A stretch of 64,000 nucleotides of DNA from Piromyces finnis (Eukaryota; Neocallimastigomycota; Neocallimastigomycetes; Neocallimastigales; Neocallimastigaceae), in assembly GCA_002104945.1 (NCBI GenBank), contig MCFH01000029.1, positions 536,001-600,000 of the forward strand, written 5' to 3'. Under the pieces are notes generated by a model that saw only the letters and a program-made list of their open reading frames with translations, did no database searches and was not told the origin of the DNA. Numbering within the stretch: position 1 is the first letter of the stretch; the number at the start of each line of letters is the position of its first letter. The translations under genes and the position numbers were made by a program. Shown here piece after piece: positions 24,603 to 36,649 of this stretch.

Positions 24603-26211
24603 TACTGTAATAACTGGACGGAAAATAGATTTAAAAGTATCATCATCAATACCATCACGCAATGGAAAGTTTACTGAATAATATTTACCTTTACCAACAC
24701 CAATATCATGAATATCACCAGTACCTGGGAAATATTCATCACCATATTTATGGAATGAACAAGTCATTACACGATCAGTGGTATAAAAAGCTATTATAGA
24801 TTAATCATAAAAATAATGAAAACCCCCCAATGAATATATATTTAAATGAATAGATAAAGAAAATAATAAATAAATAAATAGTTTAGATAAACTTTAGTAT
24901 ATATTAAATAACTAAATTATAATATATAATGAAACTACCTTCTTCAACACCATCACCATGATGATTATCAATATCAACATATAAGACTCTATTGTGTGTT
25001 TTTAAAAGTTCTAAAATACCTAATACAATATCATTTACATAACAAAATCCTAGAGTATCAATGATAAAAGAAAAGGATGGATTTATACATTAATAAATAT
25101 GGAATAGAAATTATAATAATTAAAAAATAAATAAATAATATATAAATATGTTTTTGGAGAGAATTTTAAAAAAGAGTTATTTGATATATTTATTTACCTG
25201 AAGCACCTCCTCTTTTAGCGTGATGAAGACCACCAGCCCAATTAATACCAATATCAGCTTCGCCATTTAATTTTTTGGCTGCTCCTATTGAACCACCAGC
25301 AGAAATACTACAGAATTCATAAGCACCTTCAAATGCCGGGGTATCTTCCCAAATACCATACATTTCTTTATGTTTTTCAAATGTTTCTAAGTTTTCTGGG
25401 GTAGCCCTTCTTAAAAAATCAATATAGTGATCTTCATGAAATTTTGTGATTTCACGAAAAGTAGCGCGAGTTGGTACAAATACATCCATTTTTTTATCCA
25501 TACCATAATTTACTACTAAACTGTGAGTCATCTTTACTCTATGAGGCTTTATATATGTTATTTTTTTTTTATTGATAATAATATAAAATATTATCATTTT
25601 TAATTATTTTTTTTTTTACAATTAAAGAATTATTAATTTAATAAATTAAGTAATTATTTACCTTCATTGGATGACCCTAATTTATTTAATTAAAATTCAA
25701 TGAATAATTTATATTTTACAAATATATGAATTTAAAATTAGTGATGAAATTTGCATGAAATTATATTTAATAATAATGATGATGATGATAATGATAATAA
25801 TAATAATGATAATGATAATGGTAATGATAATGATAACGATAATACTATAATTATATTTCTTTCTTTCTTTCTTTCTTTCTTTTTTTTTTTTAATAATATA
25901 TTCATTTTTTCATAAAATAAAACCAAGTGTATGTATATAGAAATTAATGATCATTATTGGGTGAGTAAAATAATTCCATTGAATTGTTTAATATCTCTGC
26001 TTTTATATTTTATTCTTCTTTTCTTATTATCATTACTATTATTATTAACTATTATTATTAAATTATTATAATTATTTATTTTTCTTAAATATTTTTGTGT
26101 TTCAGTCTAACTATTTATAATATTTATAAAAATATTTACAGGTGCTAATTGATAGGCTCCAACGTCTGAATCATAAAAATAACAAACTCTTCTTTTTGAT
26201 ACTGATGTCAT
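23558..26211 (-). CDS. RPD3: class I histone deacetylase (Rpd3/HDAC1 type)
   Basis: Seven exons on the minus strand (26211-26140, 25676-25662, 25546-25198, 25049-24939, 24790-24606, 24458-24287, 24153-23558) total exactly 500 codons, 499 residues. Exon 2 is a 15-nt microexon encoding GHPMK, completing the conserved [15 protein letters not shown]. The zinc-dependent catalytic core is intact: [65 protein letters not shown] and [22 protein letters not shown] and [13 protein letters not shown] place it with Rpd3/HDAC1/2 rather than Hos2/HDAC3. After about residue 390 comes an acidic stretch ([17 protein letters not shown]), an Arg-rich NLS-like run ([12 protein letters not shown]) and a Ser/Thr tail, typical of this subfamily. 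Acts as nuclear corepressor subunit (Sin3/NuRD-like). Introns carry triplet repeats. Confidence 0.96.
24569..24603. repeat. (ATA)n microsatellite in an HDAC intron
   Basis: About 11 triplets immediately inside the donor side of the intron between exons 5 and 6 of the deacetylase. Confidence 0.9.
25769..25880. repeat. compound triplet (AAT/GAT) and (CTTT)n repeats in HDAC intron 1
   Basis: Interspersed ATA/ATG/ATGATA units (to about 25852), then a (TTTC)n tract to 25880. Lies wholly inside the first intron of the deacetylase. Confidence 0.9.
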
Positions 26212-27129
26212 ATTTCTTCTTTAAAATAGGATATAATTAAATAATATAATAAATGATAATAATTGTTGATTCTACAAAAGGTAAATTATATATTAAAAAA
26301 TTATACTTTTATTTTTAATTTGATTTAAATGGATTCAACAATAAGTCAAACTAAAAAAAAGGTAATATTTGATTTATGAAATAATAGATAAAATAATTTT
26401 ATTGAATTCCAATGTAAAAAAAAAAAAAGTAAACAATGAGAAATGCTTTATTTATTTATTTATTTTCATCCATTCATATTTTTATTAAAAATTGATTCCA
26501 ATTTCACGAAAATTGTATATATATATAATTATATAATAAAAAAATATATAAAATCAAATAATAAATATATTAATTTTATATATATAGATGTTGAATAAAG
26601 AAAGGTTAGTTGATGTTTATATATAATATGTAGGAGAAAAAAGTACATTTTTTAATTAAAATGTCTTTCACATTGTAATAAAAAAATATTCAATTTTATT
26701 AATTTTAGTTGAATAATAAAAATAACTCAATATAATAATAATAAACTAAAATATAAAGTTTTTTTTTTTTTACCTTTTAATATATTAAATTAAATAGTTA
26801 CATTAATTTTTTTTTTTAAAAAAAAAAATATATTACATGTAAATTAAATGCTTTTATCCTTCTCTTTACTTTAAATAAAATGAAATTGTTTCCACCTCTT
26901 ATATTTCACAGTTAATATAAAAAAAAAAAAAAAAAAAAAAAACATTAATATTTAGATTAAAAATTTTTTATATAAAAATATATTAAATTTTATAATTATA
27001 CCTTAATTTAATAAATTTAAATAATATGATCATTATATATTATATATTAAAATTATTGATAATAATAATTTTCAAACTATAGTTTATTAAATATTTTTAT
27101 AAATAATAATAATAATGGTAATGTTTTTT
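26212..27129. other. intergenic, upstream of HDAC
   Basis: AT-rich with homopolymers (A22 near 26920); no gene seen. Confidence 0.6.
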
Positions 27130-27363
27130 TAACTACCAAGTGCATTTCTCTCATCAATCAGAATAAGTTCCAATGGTGGTTCTTATAGAAATGTTGGCTC
27201 CTATTGCTAGGTGGTTGTGACCCTCCTGGTCTGTCATACTGAATCTTCAGCTTCGACTCTCACTTATTCCACGAACACTAGATGCATGTCGTTGTACGTT
27301 ATTTCCAACCATAATGCTAAGCTTCATATAGTCGATTTAATTGTGTAACAACCGGCCCCTAAT
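27130..27363. other. GC-elevated island of unknown nature (SINE, solo LTR or ncRNA candidate)
   Basis: About 230 bp with near-balanced base composition in a region otherwise over 85% A/T by eye. No open frame runs through it. On the plus strand it has a polymerase III-like internal promoter: a box A-like TTGCTAGGTGG (27204-27214) and a box B-like GCTTCGACTCT (27250-27260) at tRNA spacing, with CTGTCAT between them as in the tRNA-Asp(GUC) anticodon loop. The acceptor and T stems do not pair, so it is not a working tRNA. It is also bounded by TGTTTTTT and GTGTAACA, which could be LTR ends, but no matching target duplication is visible. I cannot decide between these. Confidence 0.45.
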
Positions 27364-27598
27364 GTTTATAATTATATTAAGGAAATGATGCTTGTGTATT
27401 TTAATATAGCATGATACCATAATCTTTTTGAAAATAAATAAAAAAAGCTTTTATACTCAAAATAAAAAAAAAAAAATAATTACTATAAAATTATAAATAA
27501 ATTAACATTATAATTCTATTTTAAATAAAAAATGCAATCAATTATTCTTCTTCCGTTCCATTAATGTGACCATTAATCTTTTAATCATTTAACAAAAA

Positions 27599-27895
27599 GT
27601 CACAGACGATGTTACTAGTGGTTTAAATAAATTAACTATGAATAATGAAAATATTAATAATGAATTATTGTTATTAAATCAATTAGTTAAAAATACTACC
27701 AAGAATGAAAAATTGAGAAATAGTGACAGTATTGTAAATAATAATTCATTAACATTAAAATAATTATCGAGTATAATTAACAAAGCAGCCGGAAGAAAAA
27801 AAAAAATTCTAGTAGCAAAATTGAGAATAATTTTCAAAATCAAATTGTTTCTATTAATGACATTTTCACTCTAAATATTACTAATTAAAAAAAAA
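27599..27895 (+). pseudogene. decayed Asn-rich ORF remnant
   Basis: A reading frame from VTDDVTSGLNKLTMNN through ELLLLNQLVKNTT to a stop at 27761 continues in the same frame to KAAGRKKK, where an A-run shift leads to SSSKIENNFQNQIVSINDIF before another stop. Codon-like texture across a stop and a shift suggests a broken gene fragment. Family not recognised; could be chance. Confidence 0.3.
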
Positions 27896-30800
27896 TAAAA
27901 CGATTTCTATAAAAATAAAAAAAATTATTCATTTTAAATATCAACAAATTACAACTATTATAAAGAATAATCTAGGAGGGTTGGATTATTTTTAGTAATT
28001 ATATAAATGAATAAAATATTTATCTTTGTAAATTATATTATTCATTAATATAACTTAATTCATGATTTTCTTTTTCTTTAATATATTGTGTTTATTTTTT
28101 AAAAAAGATATAAAGAAGAATCAAACCAACTTTTGCTAATAAAATTATACCTTTATAAAGTCATTTTAAAAAGAAAGAAAGGTTGAATTTTATTTATTTA
28201 TTCATTAACTTTCTATTATAATTATTTACTTTATTATATTTTCATTCACTTAATTATAATGAATATATATTTTTTTAATTAATTACAGTGGAAAATAAAA
28301 TTAAAATAAATGATTTATTTTAATATATTATAATAACATATTATTTCATACAGATGATATAAAAGTATATATTAAATAATATATTTTATACATACTGAAA
28401 ATAAATTAAATATAGAAATTTGTTGGATTATAATCAAAAATTGATATATATTTTAATTTATTCAAAATATATAGTGTGAATATAATAGAATATATTAATA
28501 AAATTAAAAGATATTAAATTAAAAAAACAATTTATTAAAAACATTTTTCAATAATATTATATATATATATATATATAAAAATATTTAACCCAACAATTGT
28601 TATAAAGTGCTTAAAAAAGAAAAAAAGGAAGAAAAGAAATTGAAACTTTTTTTTCTTTTATTTTTTTATTATAGCATTTATATTTTTAAATAAAATATAA
28701 TAAAATACAATATAATAATAAAAGAAGAAAAGAAATTGAATCAAATAATAAAAATAAAAAAATTATTAAAGGAATTAGAATATTGTATATTTAAAAAATA
28801 CATTGGAAAATGAACCATTGCTTTTGAAACAGCAAAACATATTACGTTAAATTTTATTATTGTTTATTATTAAAATCAAAGAAATATATATACAATATTA
28901 TATAACAAAAGATATCTAAAGAAAATAATCATTAATATAATAAAACAAAAGAAAAGAAAAGAATAATAACAATTTCTTTTGATAATAAACTGTGAAATTT
29001 ATCACACATAAAAATAAAGAAAAGAAATTATAATAATATATATATATAAAGAAACAAAAAACTAAATTAACAAAATTCAGAAAATAATTTACGGATTTTT
29101 GTTTTTATGTTTTATTACATTAAAAAGTAATGAAGTTTATTTTTCCAAAGAATTTAACACAAATTAAATTAATTTAAAAATTTGAAACACTTTAAATTTA
29201 ATAACAAGAAAAAGAAATACAAATAAAATATTATTTTCTAGATAACTTTCTTTTTATAATTAAATAATATTATTGACTTTTCAGAAATGTTAATTGCAAA
29301 TAAATCTATCAATTTTAATAAAGCTTTTTTTAGCATAAATGTAGTACTCTATAATATAATGAAATTTATATGCATGTATCTTATGATATCTCTATCTTTA
29401 TTAATAATTGCTTTAGTATATCTATACATGTCTATCTGAGGAAGTATTATATTTACATAAAAAAGAGAGAAAGAGAGGAGATAATGCAAATATCAAATTT
29501 TACATCTCAATTCAATTTAAAAGAATTCAAAAAAAAAAAAAAAAAAAAAAAAAATAATAATAATACCAAAAACTGAAAATAAGTAAAAGTAATTTATATT
29601 GTACATAATTTAATATATTTAATACTGTTTTTTTCCATTATACTAAACAAGAAAACATATTTATTAGAAATTAGATAGTATATTATTGTATACTAGAATA
29701 AATATAATTTTGATAAAACCAAAATGTTATTAGCAATAACAAAATGGTATATAAAATAGATATTTACACAACACAAAAAAAAAAAATAAAAAAATAAAAA
29801 AAAGAAAGAGATAGAATAATAAGAAAATAATATAAAATAAAAAATAAATAAAAGATAAAAATAAAAGATTATTTATAATTATTGTAAAGAAAAATTATTA
29901 TGATATTTTAGTTTTCATGATTATGATAATTATGTTTGGCTGTAACCTATTCATTATTTTTTTTTTCAATTATTAGTAGTAATAATTATCGATTATAATA
30001 GTAATTAAACATATTTAAATACTATACTATTTAATATAGATTGCATATTTTATGTTATTATACATTAATATACTGATAGTAATAAAATAATTATTTTCTT
30101 TTTAAGTTTTGTATCAGTTATCTCTGAAGGTTAGTGTTTATTTTTTTTTCTTCTTGTTTTATTATTCTATTTAATAATTGTTAATACACTTTTAAATTAA
30201 GAATTTAATATAAAGAAGAAAGAAATATTATTTAAACAGTCAAAGTCTTTACTTCAATATTATACAGAAATTGGGGAGGATAAATTTTGAAAGGAAAAAA
30301 AAAATATTAATAATTAAAATTTTATCCAATTTCATTAATTTTGTGTAACTTACAGAATTAATATAAGTCTAAAAAGATTAATTATAAATTATATTTTTTA
30401 TATCCACTAACATAAAAAAAAAAAGTTATAAATAATATATAACTTATGGTATAATTAGTAGTAGTAGTAATAACGATAATAATCAATAATAATAGAAAAA
30501 GAAAAATAGAATTGTTGTATTTAGTATATTGTATTATAATAGATAAATAAAGATAAAATGTATAAATATTAAAAATAAAAGTGGAATTGTTGTTTGAAAT
30601 TATTAAGCAAACCCTAGTTTAAAGGATTAAATAAAATTGAATAAAATTCAAATTTTCGAAATTTTCTTTTATATGAAAGGTTCATTAAATAATTCAATAA
30701 TAGTTGACTTATTTAACAATTGTCATTCATATAATTAATAATTAAATACTATTTATTATTATTATTATCAAATTGTTATTGAATATAATTTTAATAGCTT

Positions 30801-31489
30801 CAGATACCTTTTTTTATTTAAAATATAATAAATGAGATTAATAAATTAGTATTAATTATAAATAAATAAAAAAAAACTTTTCAATAGTAAAAGTTTTTGA
30901 ATTCATTGGTAATGTTAATTATAATTAAACTAAATCATATAAAGTTAATTTTCAATATATTGAATTTACTTTTTACATATAGTTTATAAAATATTTTTAA
31001 AGTTTATTAAACCATTAACTCAATTTATAATTATAAATTTCCAATAAAAAATTATATAATTATAATAATTAGTAATTAAAATTATAATGGCAAATTAAAA
31101 AGATTCATTTATTACATATGAGTTGTTAATTGAAAAATGAAAATTATATAAAATTATAATTGAAAAATAGAAAAATCAAATAAAAATTCAAATTAAATTA
31201 ATCAGCCTATAAGAATCAAAATAAGAGTTTGTATATGAAATATAATGAAATAAACCATAATAATAATAATAAAAAAAAAAAAAAAAAAAAATCATATTAA
31301 TAAATAAAATAAAAAAAAAAGATGTACAATTAAATTTAAAACACTTTTTTATAAATTGAAAACAAATTTTTTATTTTTTATTATTTTTTTTTTCTTTTTT
31401 CGTTTTTCAAATATTGATTCATTTTATATTTTATTCCATCAACTTTTATATTAGATTAAATATTTTATTAAATCAAATATTATTTAAAA
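27896..31489. other. intergenic, no gene seen
   Basis: 3.6 kb of AT-rich sequence with homopolymers, including an A24 run near 29530-29553. No ORF, island or long repeat recognised. Confidence 0.6.
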
Positions 31490-33595
31490 ATGAGTGCGAT
31501 AGTTCAATCACCAAATTCAATAATTCAATTAACCATATCTTGTAAAGGTCTTAAAAAATCTGGTAAAGGTTTAAAAAAAAATAAGCCAAATCCATGTGTA
31601 TTTGTTTACTTACAAACAATAAATGATAATGGAAATCAAGAATGGATATGTGTTGATCGTACAGAAATTTGTAAAGAAGAAGTTAATCCAAAATTTAATA
31701 AAATCTTCACTTTTGACTATTATTTTGAAAAGGCTCAAAAATTAGCATTTATTTTAGTTAATATAACAAAAGAAAAAGAAGAAAATAATATTATGAGCCA
31801 AAAATATATGGGTTATTGTGAAGCTCCATTAGGTCAAATTATTTCATCAGGAAAATATGCTCCATATGAAGTATTGGTTACCAAACAACCTCCACCAGAA
31901 GGTATTGATGTTAAACTTTCTAAAAAGAAGCCAAAGAATGAAGGTAAATATGGTAAATTCTCTATATGTGTAGAAGAATTAAAAGATACCAAAAATGAAT
32001 ACAACTTTACTGTTTCATGTAGAAATTTAGATAAAAAGGTAATATATATAATGAAAAAAATACATATTTTTATTATTATTAAAGTATATAAATCTATTAT
32101 TCAAATAAATAGGATAAATTAGCTGGTACTAGTGATCCATTCTTTGTTATCTCCAAGAAACAAATAGATGGGTCAATGTTAGAAGTTTACAGGAGTGAAG
32201 TTATCTCAAAGAATATTAATCCAACATTCAAGCACTTTTCCATAAATGCTGGTTTATTATGTAATTGTAATCGTGATATGCCATTATTATGGGAAGTTAA
32301 AGATTGGAACAAGAGTGGTGAATTAAAATATATTGGTAAATTTGAAGCTTCTCTTAATATGATTATGGATAGTCCAACAAAAGAATTTGAATTAATATAC
32401 GAAAAGAAACAAAAGAAACATAAAAATTATATAAATTCTGGTATTTTTGTATTTGAGGAATGTACTCTTCAAGTTCCAAATGAAGAAGAACTAATACCAC
32501 CAACATTTTATGACTTTATTTCAACAGGAACAGGTATAATAATAAATATTAAAAAATATTTTATTTAATATTTATACATTTATTTTATCGAAAAGAAATA
32601 TCCTTTTTTTTTTAAGATAAATTTTTTAAAAAAATATTTTTTTTTTTTAATTTTTATTTTAAAATTATTTTTTTATAGAAATAAAATTAACTATCGGTAT
32701 TGATATGAGTGCTTCTAACGGTGGTTTTTCTAAAGCTAGAATTGATTCTTGTCTTCATAGATTATATGATGATGGTAGATTAAATGATTATCAAAAAACT
32801 ATAAAAGTAATTGGTTCCATTTTAGAAGCATATGATACCGATAAATTGATTCCAGTTTATGCTTTCGGTTGTAAGGTTGATAACAGAATTGAACAATGTT
32901 GGCCAATTAATGAAGATGAAATCAATCCAGAAATTGATGGTATTGATTCCGTTTTGGAAGTTTACGAATATGCTGTTAGAAGAGTACAATTTTCTGGTCC
33001 AACAACATTCTCTGAAATTATAAATCTTGTTGGTACCAATGCTGATAAGGCTATTGATGGTGATATTACTGGTGTAGGAAATAAAGAAAACCATTTAAAG
33101 GCCTATAATATATTGTTAATTATCACTGATGGTGATGTTACTAGTTTCCGTGAAACTATTGATTCTATTGTTAATAATAGTAATAAAGCTATGTCTATTA
33201 TTATTGTTGGTGTAGGTGACTGCAAATTTACTGATATGAGTATTCTTGATGCTGATAATAAAAAGCTTGTATCATCAAGTGGTAAAATGGCCGAACGTGA
33301 CATTACTAACTTTATTACATTAAAGTAGGGTTTTCTTTTTATTATTACCTTTTTTTTTTTTTTAACTTATTAATAATAATTTAACTTTTTTTTTTTTTCT
33401 CTCTTTAAATTTATATTATTAATTAGTAAATATCGTGATGATACTCCAGCTGAATTAGCTCAAGCTGTATTAACTGAAATTCCAGAACAATTACAATCAT
33501 TTATAAAAATGTATAGAGTAGTTCCATACGATAAAGAACATGCAAAATTACATCCACACTTACAATCTGTATTTGATCTTTCAGAATTAAACTAA
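31490..33595 (+). CDS. copine (calcium-dependent phospholipid-binding protein)
   Basis: Four exons (31490-32038, 32113-32533, 32679-33324, 33427-33595) join in frame to 594 residues. Two tandem C2 domains fill the first ~310 residues: the first with LTISCKGLKK and EEVNPKFNKIFTFDY, the second with FTVSCRNLDKKDKLAGTSDPFFVI and VISKNINPTFKHFSI. They are followed by the copine/vWA domain (ATSNGG-like MSASNGG at its MIDAS position, IPVYAFGCKV, GPTTFSEIINLVG, ILLIITDGDVT, IIIVGVGDCKF) and the terminal ALAQ-like AELAQAVLTEIPEQLQSF. This is the full copine layout and length. The MIDAS DxSxS appears as DMSAS. Copines bind membranes on calcium rise and recruit partners through the vWA domain. The C2 loops are only partly acidic, so calcium affinity is uncertain. 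Confidence 0.93.
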
Positions 33596-34144
33596 AAAAG
33601 ATAAAACAATTAGATTATACCCTATGTATTAACAAAAAATAACAACAATGTAATAATGATGACAAATCACAGTCATAACACAAAAGAACACAACAAAAAA
33701 TGTTCAAATTTATCTTTCTTTTATTTTCAAATAACTAAACTATTTTTTATATAATGAATTAGAATTATTTTTCATTATTATTATTATAAAAAAAGGTTAT
33801 TTAAATTATAAACATATTTAATTATAAGATATAATTATTTTAAAAAATAATAAGTTTTTATTTTTATTTTTTATTTTTTTTTTTCATTCTAAATCTATTT
33901 ATTTTGTATTTAATATCTATAGAATATTTTTGTTATAAATAAAAATTAAGATACAAAAAAAAAAAAAAAAAAAAAAAAATGAAACAAAAATTAAAATATT
34001 TATTATATTTGTTTAGTGATATAAATAGTTTTTTATTTTTAAACATTCATAAATTTTTATGAATATTCTTTTCTATTACTATTAAATATATATTCCTAAG
34101 ATATATATAAATAACATTTTATATTTTTTTATTTTTTTAAAGTG

Positions 34145-34193
<49 letters not shown>

Positions 34194-34422
34194 GAAAAAT
34201 AAATTAATAGATTAATAGATAATAAATAAATAACTGAAAAGAAAAAAAAAAAGATATAAATGTTATTAATAGATTTATATTTGCTTCTAAAGTACTTCGT
34301 AATAAATTATAAATAGTCAATACTATAAAAAAAAAATTTTTTTTTTTTTTTTATTTCTAAAATTAATTTAAAAATTAAAGGTTTTTTATTATTTATATTA
34401 GGGTAATTAATATATATAAAGT
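33596..34422. other. intergenic between convergent genes
   Basis: 3' ends of copine (+) and Cdc6 (-). Homopolymers (A22 near 33957, T25 near 34169) and a (TA)n tract; no gene seen. Confidence 0.6.
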
Positions 34423-36649
34423 TTAGTTTAATATTTGGGTCAAAAATGGTAAATCAGATACAGCTTTTTTAATTTCATTCTCTTGAACATGAAGTGTAAA
34501 TTTTCTATTTCTTTCATCCTTTGCTTTTCCTAATGTTATAATTCCACAACTTTCCAACATGGATACTAAATCATTAAATTCTGATTTTGAAACAGGACTG
34601 ATCATTCTGTATTTTCTACATGAATTAATATATTCCGCATTTAACTATTTTTTTTATTATTCATAAATAATTTTATATAGAAAATATTTTGTTAATTATT
34701 TTGTTTTATCTTATTGTTATGAATTATTGAATGTAGCAACAACAATAATAACAGTAATAATAAATATAAAATTTTACCTTTCCAATGACATTTTCTTCTT
34801 TTTTGTTTAAAATATTATTCATAACACATACAATAACTTTTTGTTGTACATTTAAACTTCTCAATTTTTGAATAGATGCTGATCCAAAAGCATTACTTGT
34901 AGCTTTTAATATATGCATTATAGTTACTTGAGGAACTTCTTTTATTGATGTTATTGGGGTATCATAAGTAGAAGCTTTCTTTGCAAATATTGATTTTTCC
35001 TTCACTGGTTGAACAGGTTTTCTTTTTAATAAAATTGTTTTATTTCTTAAATCTGCTTCTGCCAATTCAATTGCTTGTCTTTTTTTTTAGATAATAAAAA
35101 AATTATGAAATGAATTAAAATAAATAACTATTTTGAATAATTAATGGTAATATTTTATTATCTAAACTTACTTGCAAACATCTAATGCTTTTCTAAGATC
35201 ACCTGTACCAGCAATTTTTCTTGCACAAAGTTCAATTGCTGAAGCTTGAATTAAATAATTTTGAAGAGGTTTTGTATTTTCACTTTTAATTGTTTTAATA
35301 TTTTCATTTGATAATATATTATTATTTTCAGAATTCTCATCATTTTTTTCGTTTAAAACTTTTTTATTTAGTATCTCTAAACGATCTTTTATAATATTCA
35401 TCATTTCATTCATTTCATATGGATTGAAATTTATATATTGAGGTTCACAATTCTTTGCTCTTAATCTTGGTAAAAAGCGATCAGTCATATTAAGAGCATT
35501 AGCTATACCAATTATTGAAAGTCTTGAATTTGTTTTTACTGGCCATTCGAATAATTTATATAAAACTTCTTGATCTCTTGTTATTAAATAATCAATTTCA
35601 TCCAATATACATACACTATTTAAAATAATTTATTTGATAAAAATATTAATATATATATATGTATAATATTTAAAAGAATAAAGATTTATTACTAACTATT
35701 TAGAGGTATCTTTTCTTATTTTATTAGGAACAAATATATTATCTAATGCATTAATTATTTCAGATTCATCTGAAGCTTGATTTCTTGGACTAAATTCTTC
35801 TAATAATTTTTTATAAATCATTTTTGGATTTTTAAGTGCCATGCAATTGATGTTTGTAACATATATTTTATGGGGTATCTACAAATGAAATAGTAAATTT
35901 TAATATATATTTTATATTTTAAAATATTATAAATTTACACGATTCTAATTTGAAATATATTCAAATCTTTTCTGTTATATAAATCTTAAAAATATTATTT
36001 ATAAAAAATAGTATACCTTAATATGTTCTTGATTAATCATATTTCTTGAAATCTCACTAACTAATGCACTTTTTCCTGTTCCAGGACATCCTGATATATA
36101 AAGTGAAGAAGTTTGATCACCACAAATATATGTCTTCCAGAAATTTGTAATAAATTCTTTTTCTTTTTCTCTACCAATAAATCTTGGTGTTGAACTTCTA
36201 CTAAATAAATATTTAGCTTCTTGATATATTAATGCTGGTGTTAAAACTCTTTCTTTTTTAACATTTTCTTTATCTAATTTAGTTTGTTTTATATTTTCTT
36301 TTAAATTAGAATTACCTATTATTATTTTGAAATTTTAAAAATTTATAAATATTTATTAATAATTTTTATAAAAATATTTAATTTTTTTTTGAGAGTTTTT
36401 TTAAAGTTATTTTAAATAATAACAATAGTATTTACGTTTTGATTGACGAAAAACACCAAGTAAGGTTTTTTCAGCTTTTTTTGGTGTATTATTATTTAAT
36501 TCTACTAAAACCTTTCTTTTTTTTGGCGTTGATTCAATTTTATTTGAATTTTCTCTTTTGATATTTTCATTTATTACAATTTCATTTATTTCTTGTTGTC
36601 TTTTTGCTATTCTAGCACTTTTTCTTAATACCTGTGTTGTTGCAGTCAT
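34423..36649 (-). CDS. CDC6: Cdc6 replication licensing AAA+ ATPase
   Basis: Six exons (36649-36436, 36315-36017, 35878-35697, 35615-35172, 35078-34778, 34644-34423) total 554 codons, 553 residues. The AAA+ core has FIGREKEKEF, Walker A SGCPGTGKSALV (about residue 145), Walker B CILDEIDYL (about 235), and sensor 1 GIANALNMTDRFLPRL. KIAGTGDLRKALDVC corresponds to the sensor 2 region; the C-terminus (SPVSKSEFNDLVSMLESCGII) is the winged-helix domain. This order is that of Cdc6, which with ORC and Cdt1 loads the MCM helicase at origins. The N-terminus is basic and contains TPKK (twice) and STPR, minimal CDK sites, so cell-cycle phosphorylation control is plausible. Orc1 is the main alternative; absence of a BAH domain and the short N-terminus favour Cdc6. 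Confidence 0.93.

Noticed and set aside
27196-27270. Functional tRNA-Asp(GUC) gene
   Set aside because: Box A/B spacing and anticodon loop fit, but acceptor, T and part of the anticodon stems do not pair.
29370-29576. 68-residue plus-strand ORF ending in poly-Lys
   Set aside because: Low complexity, formed by an A24 run; no splice partners or motifs.
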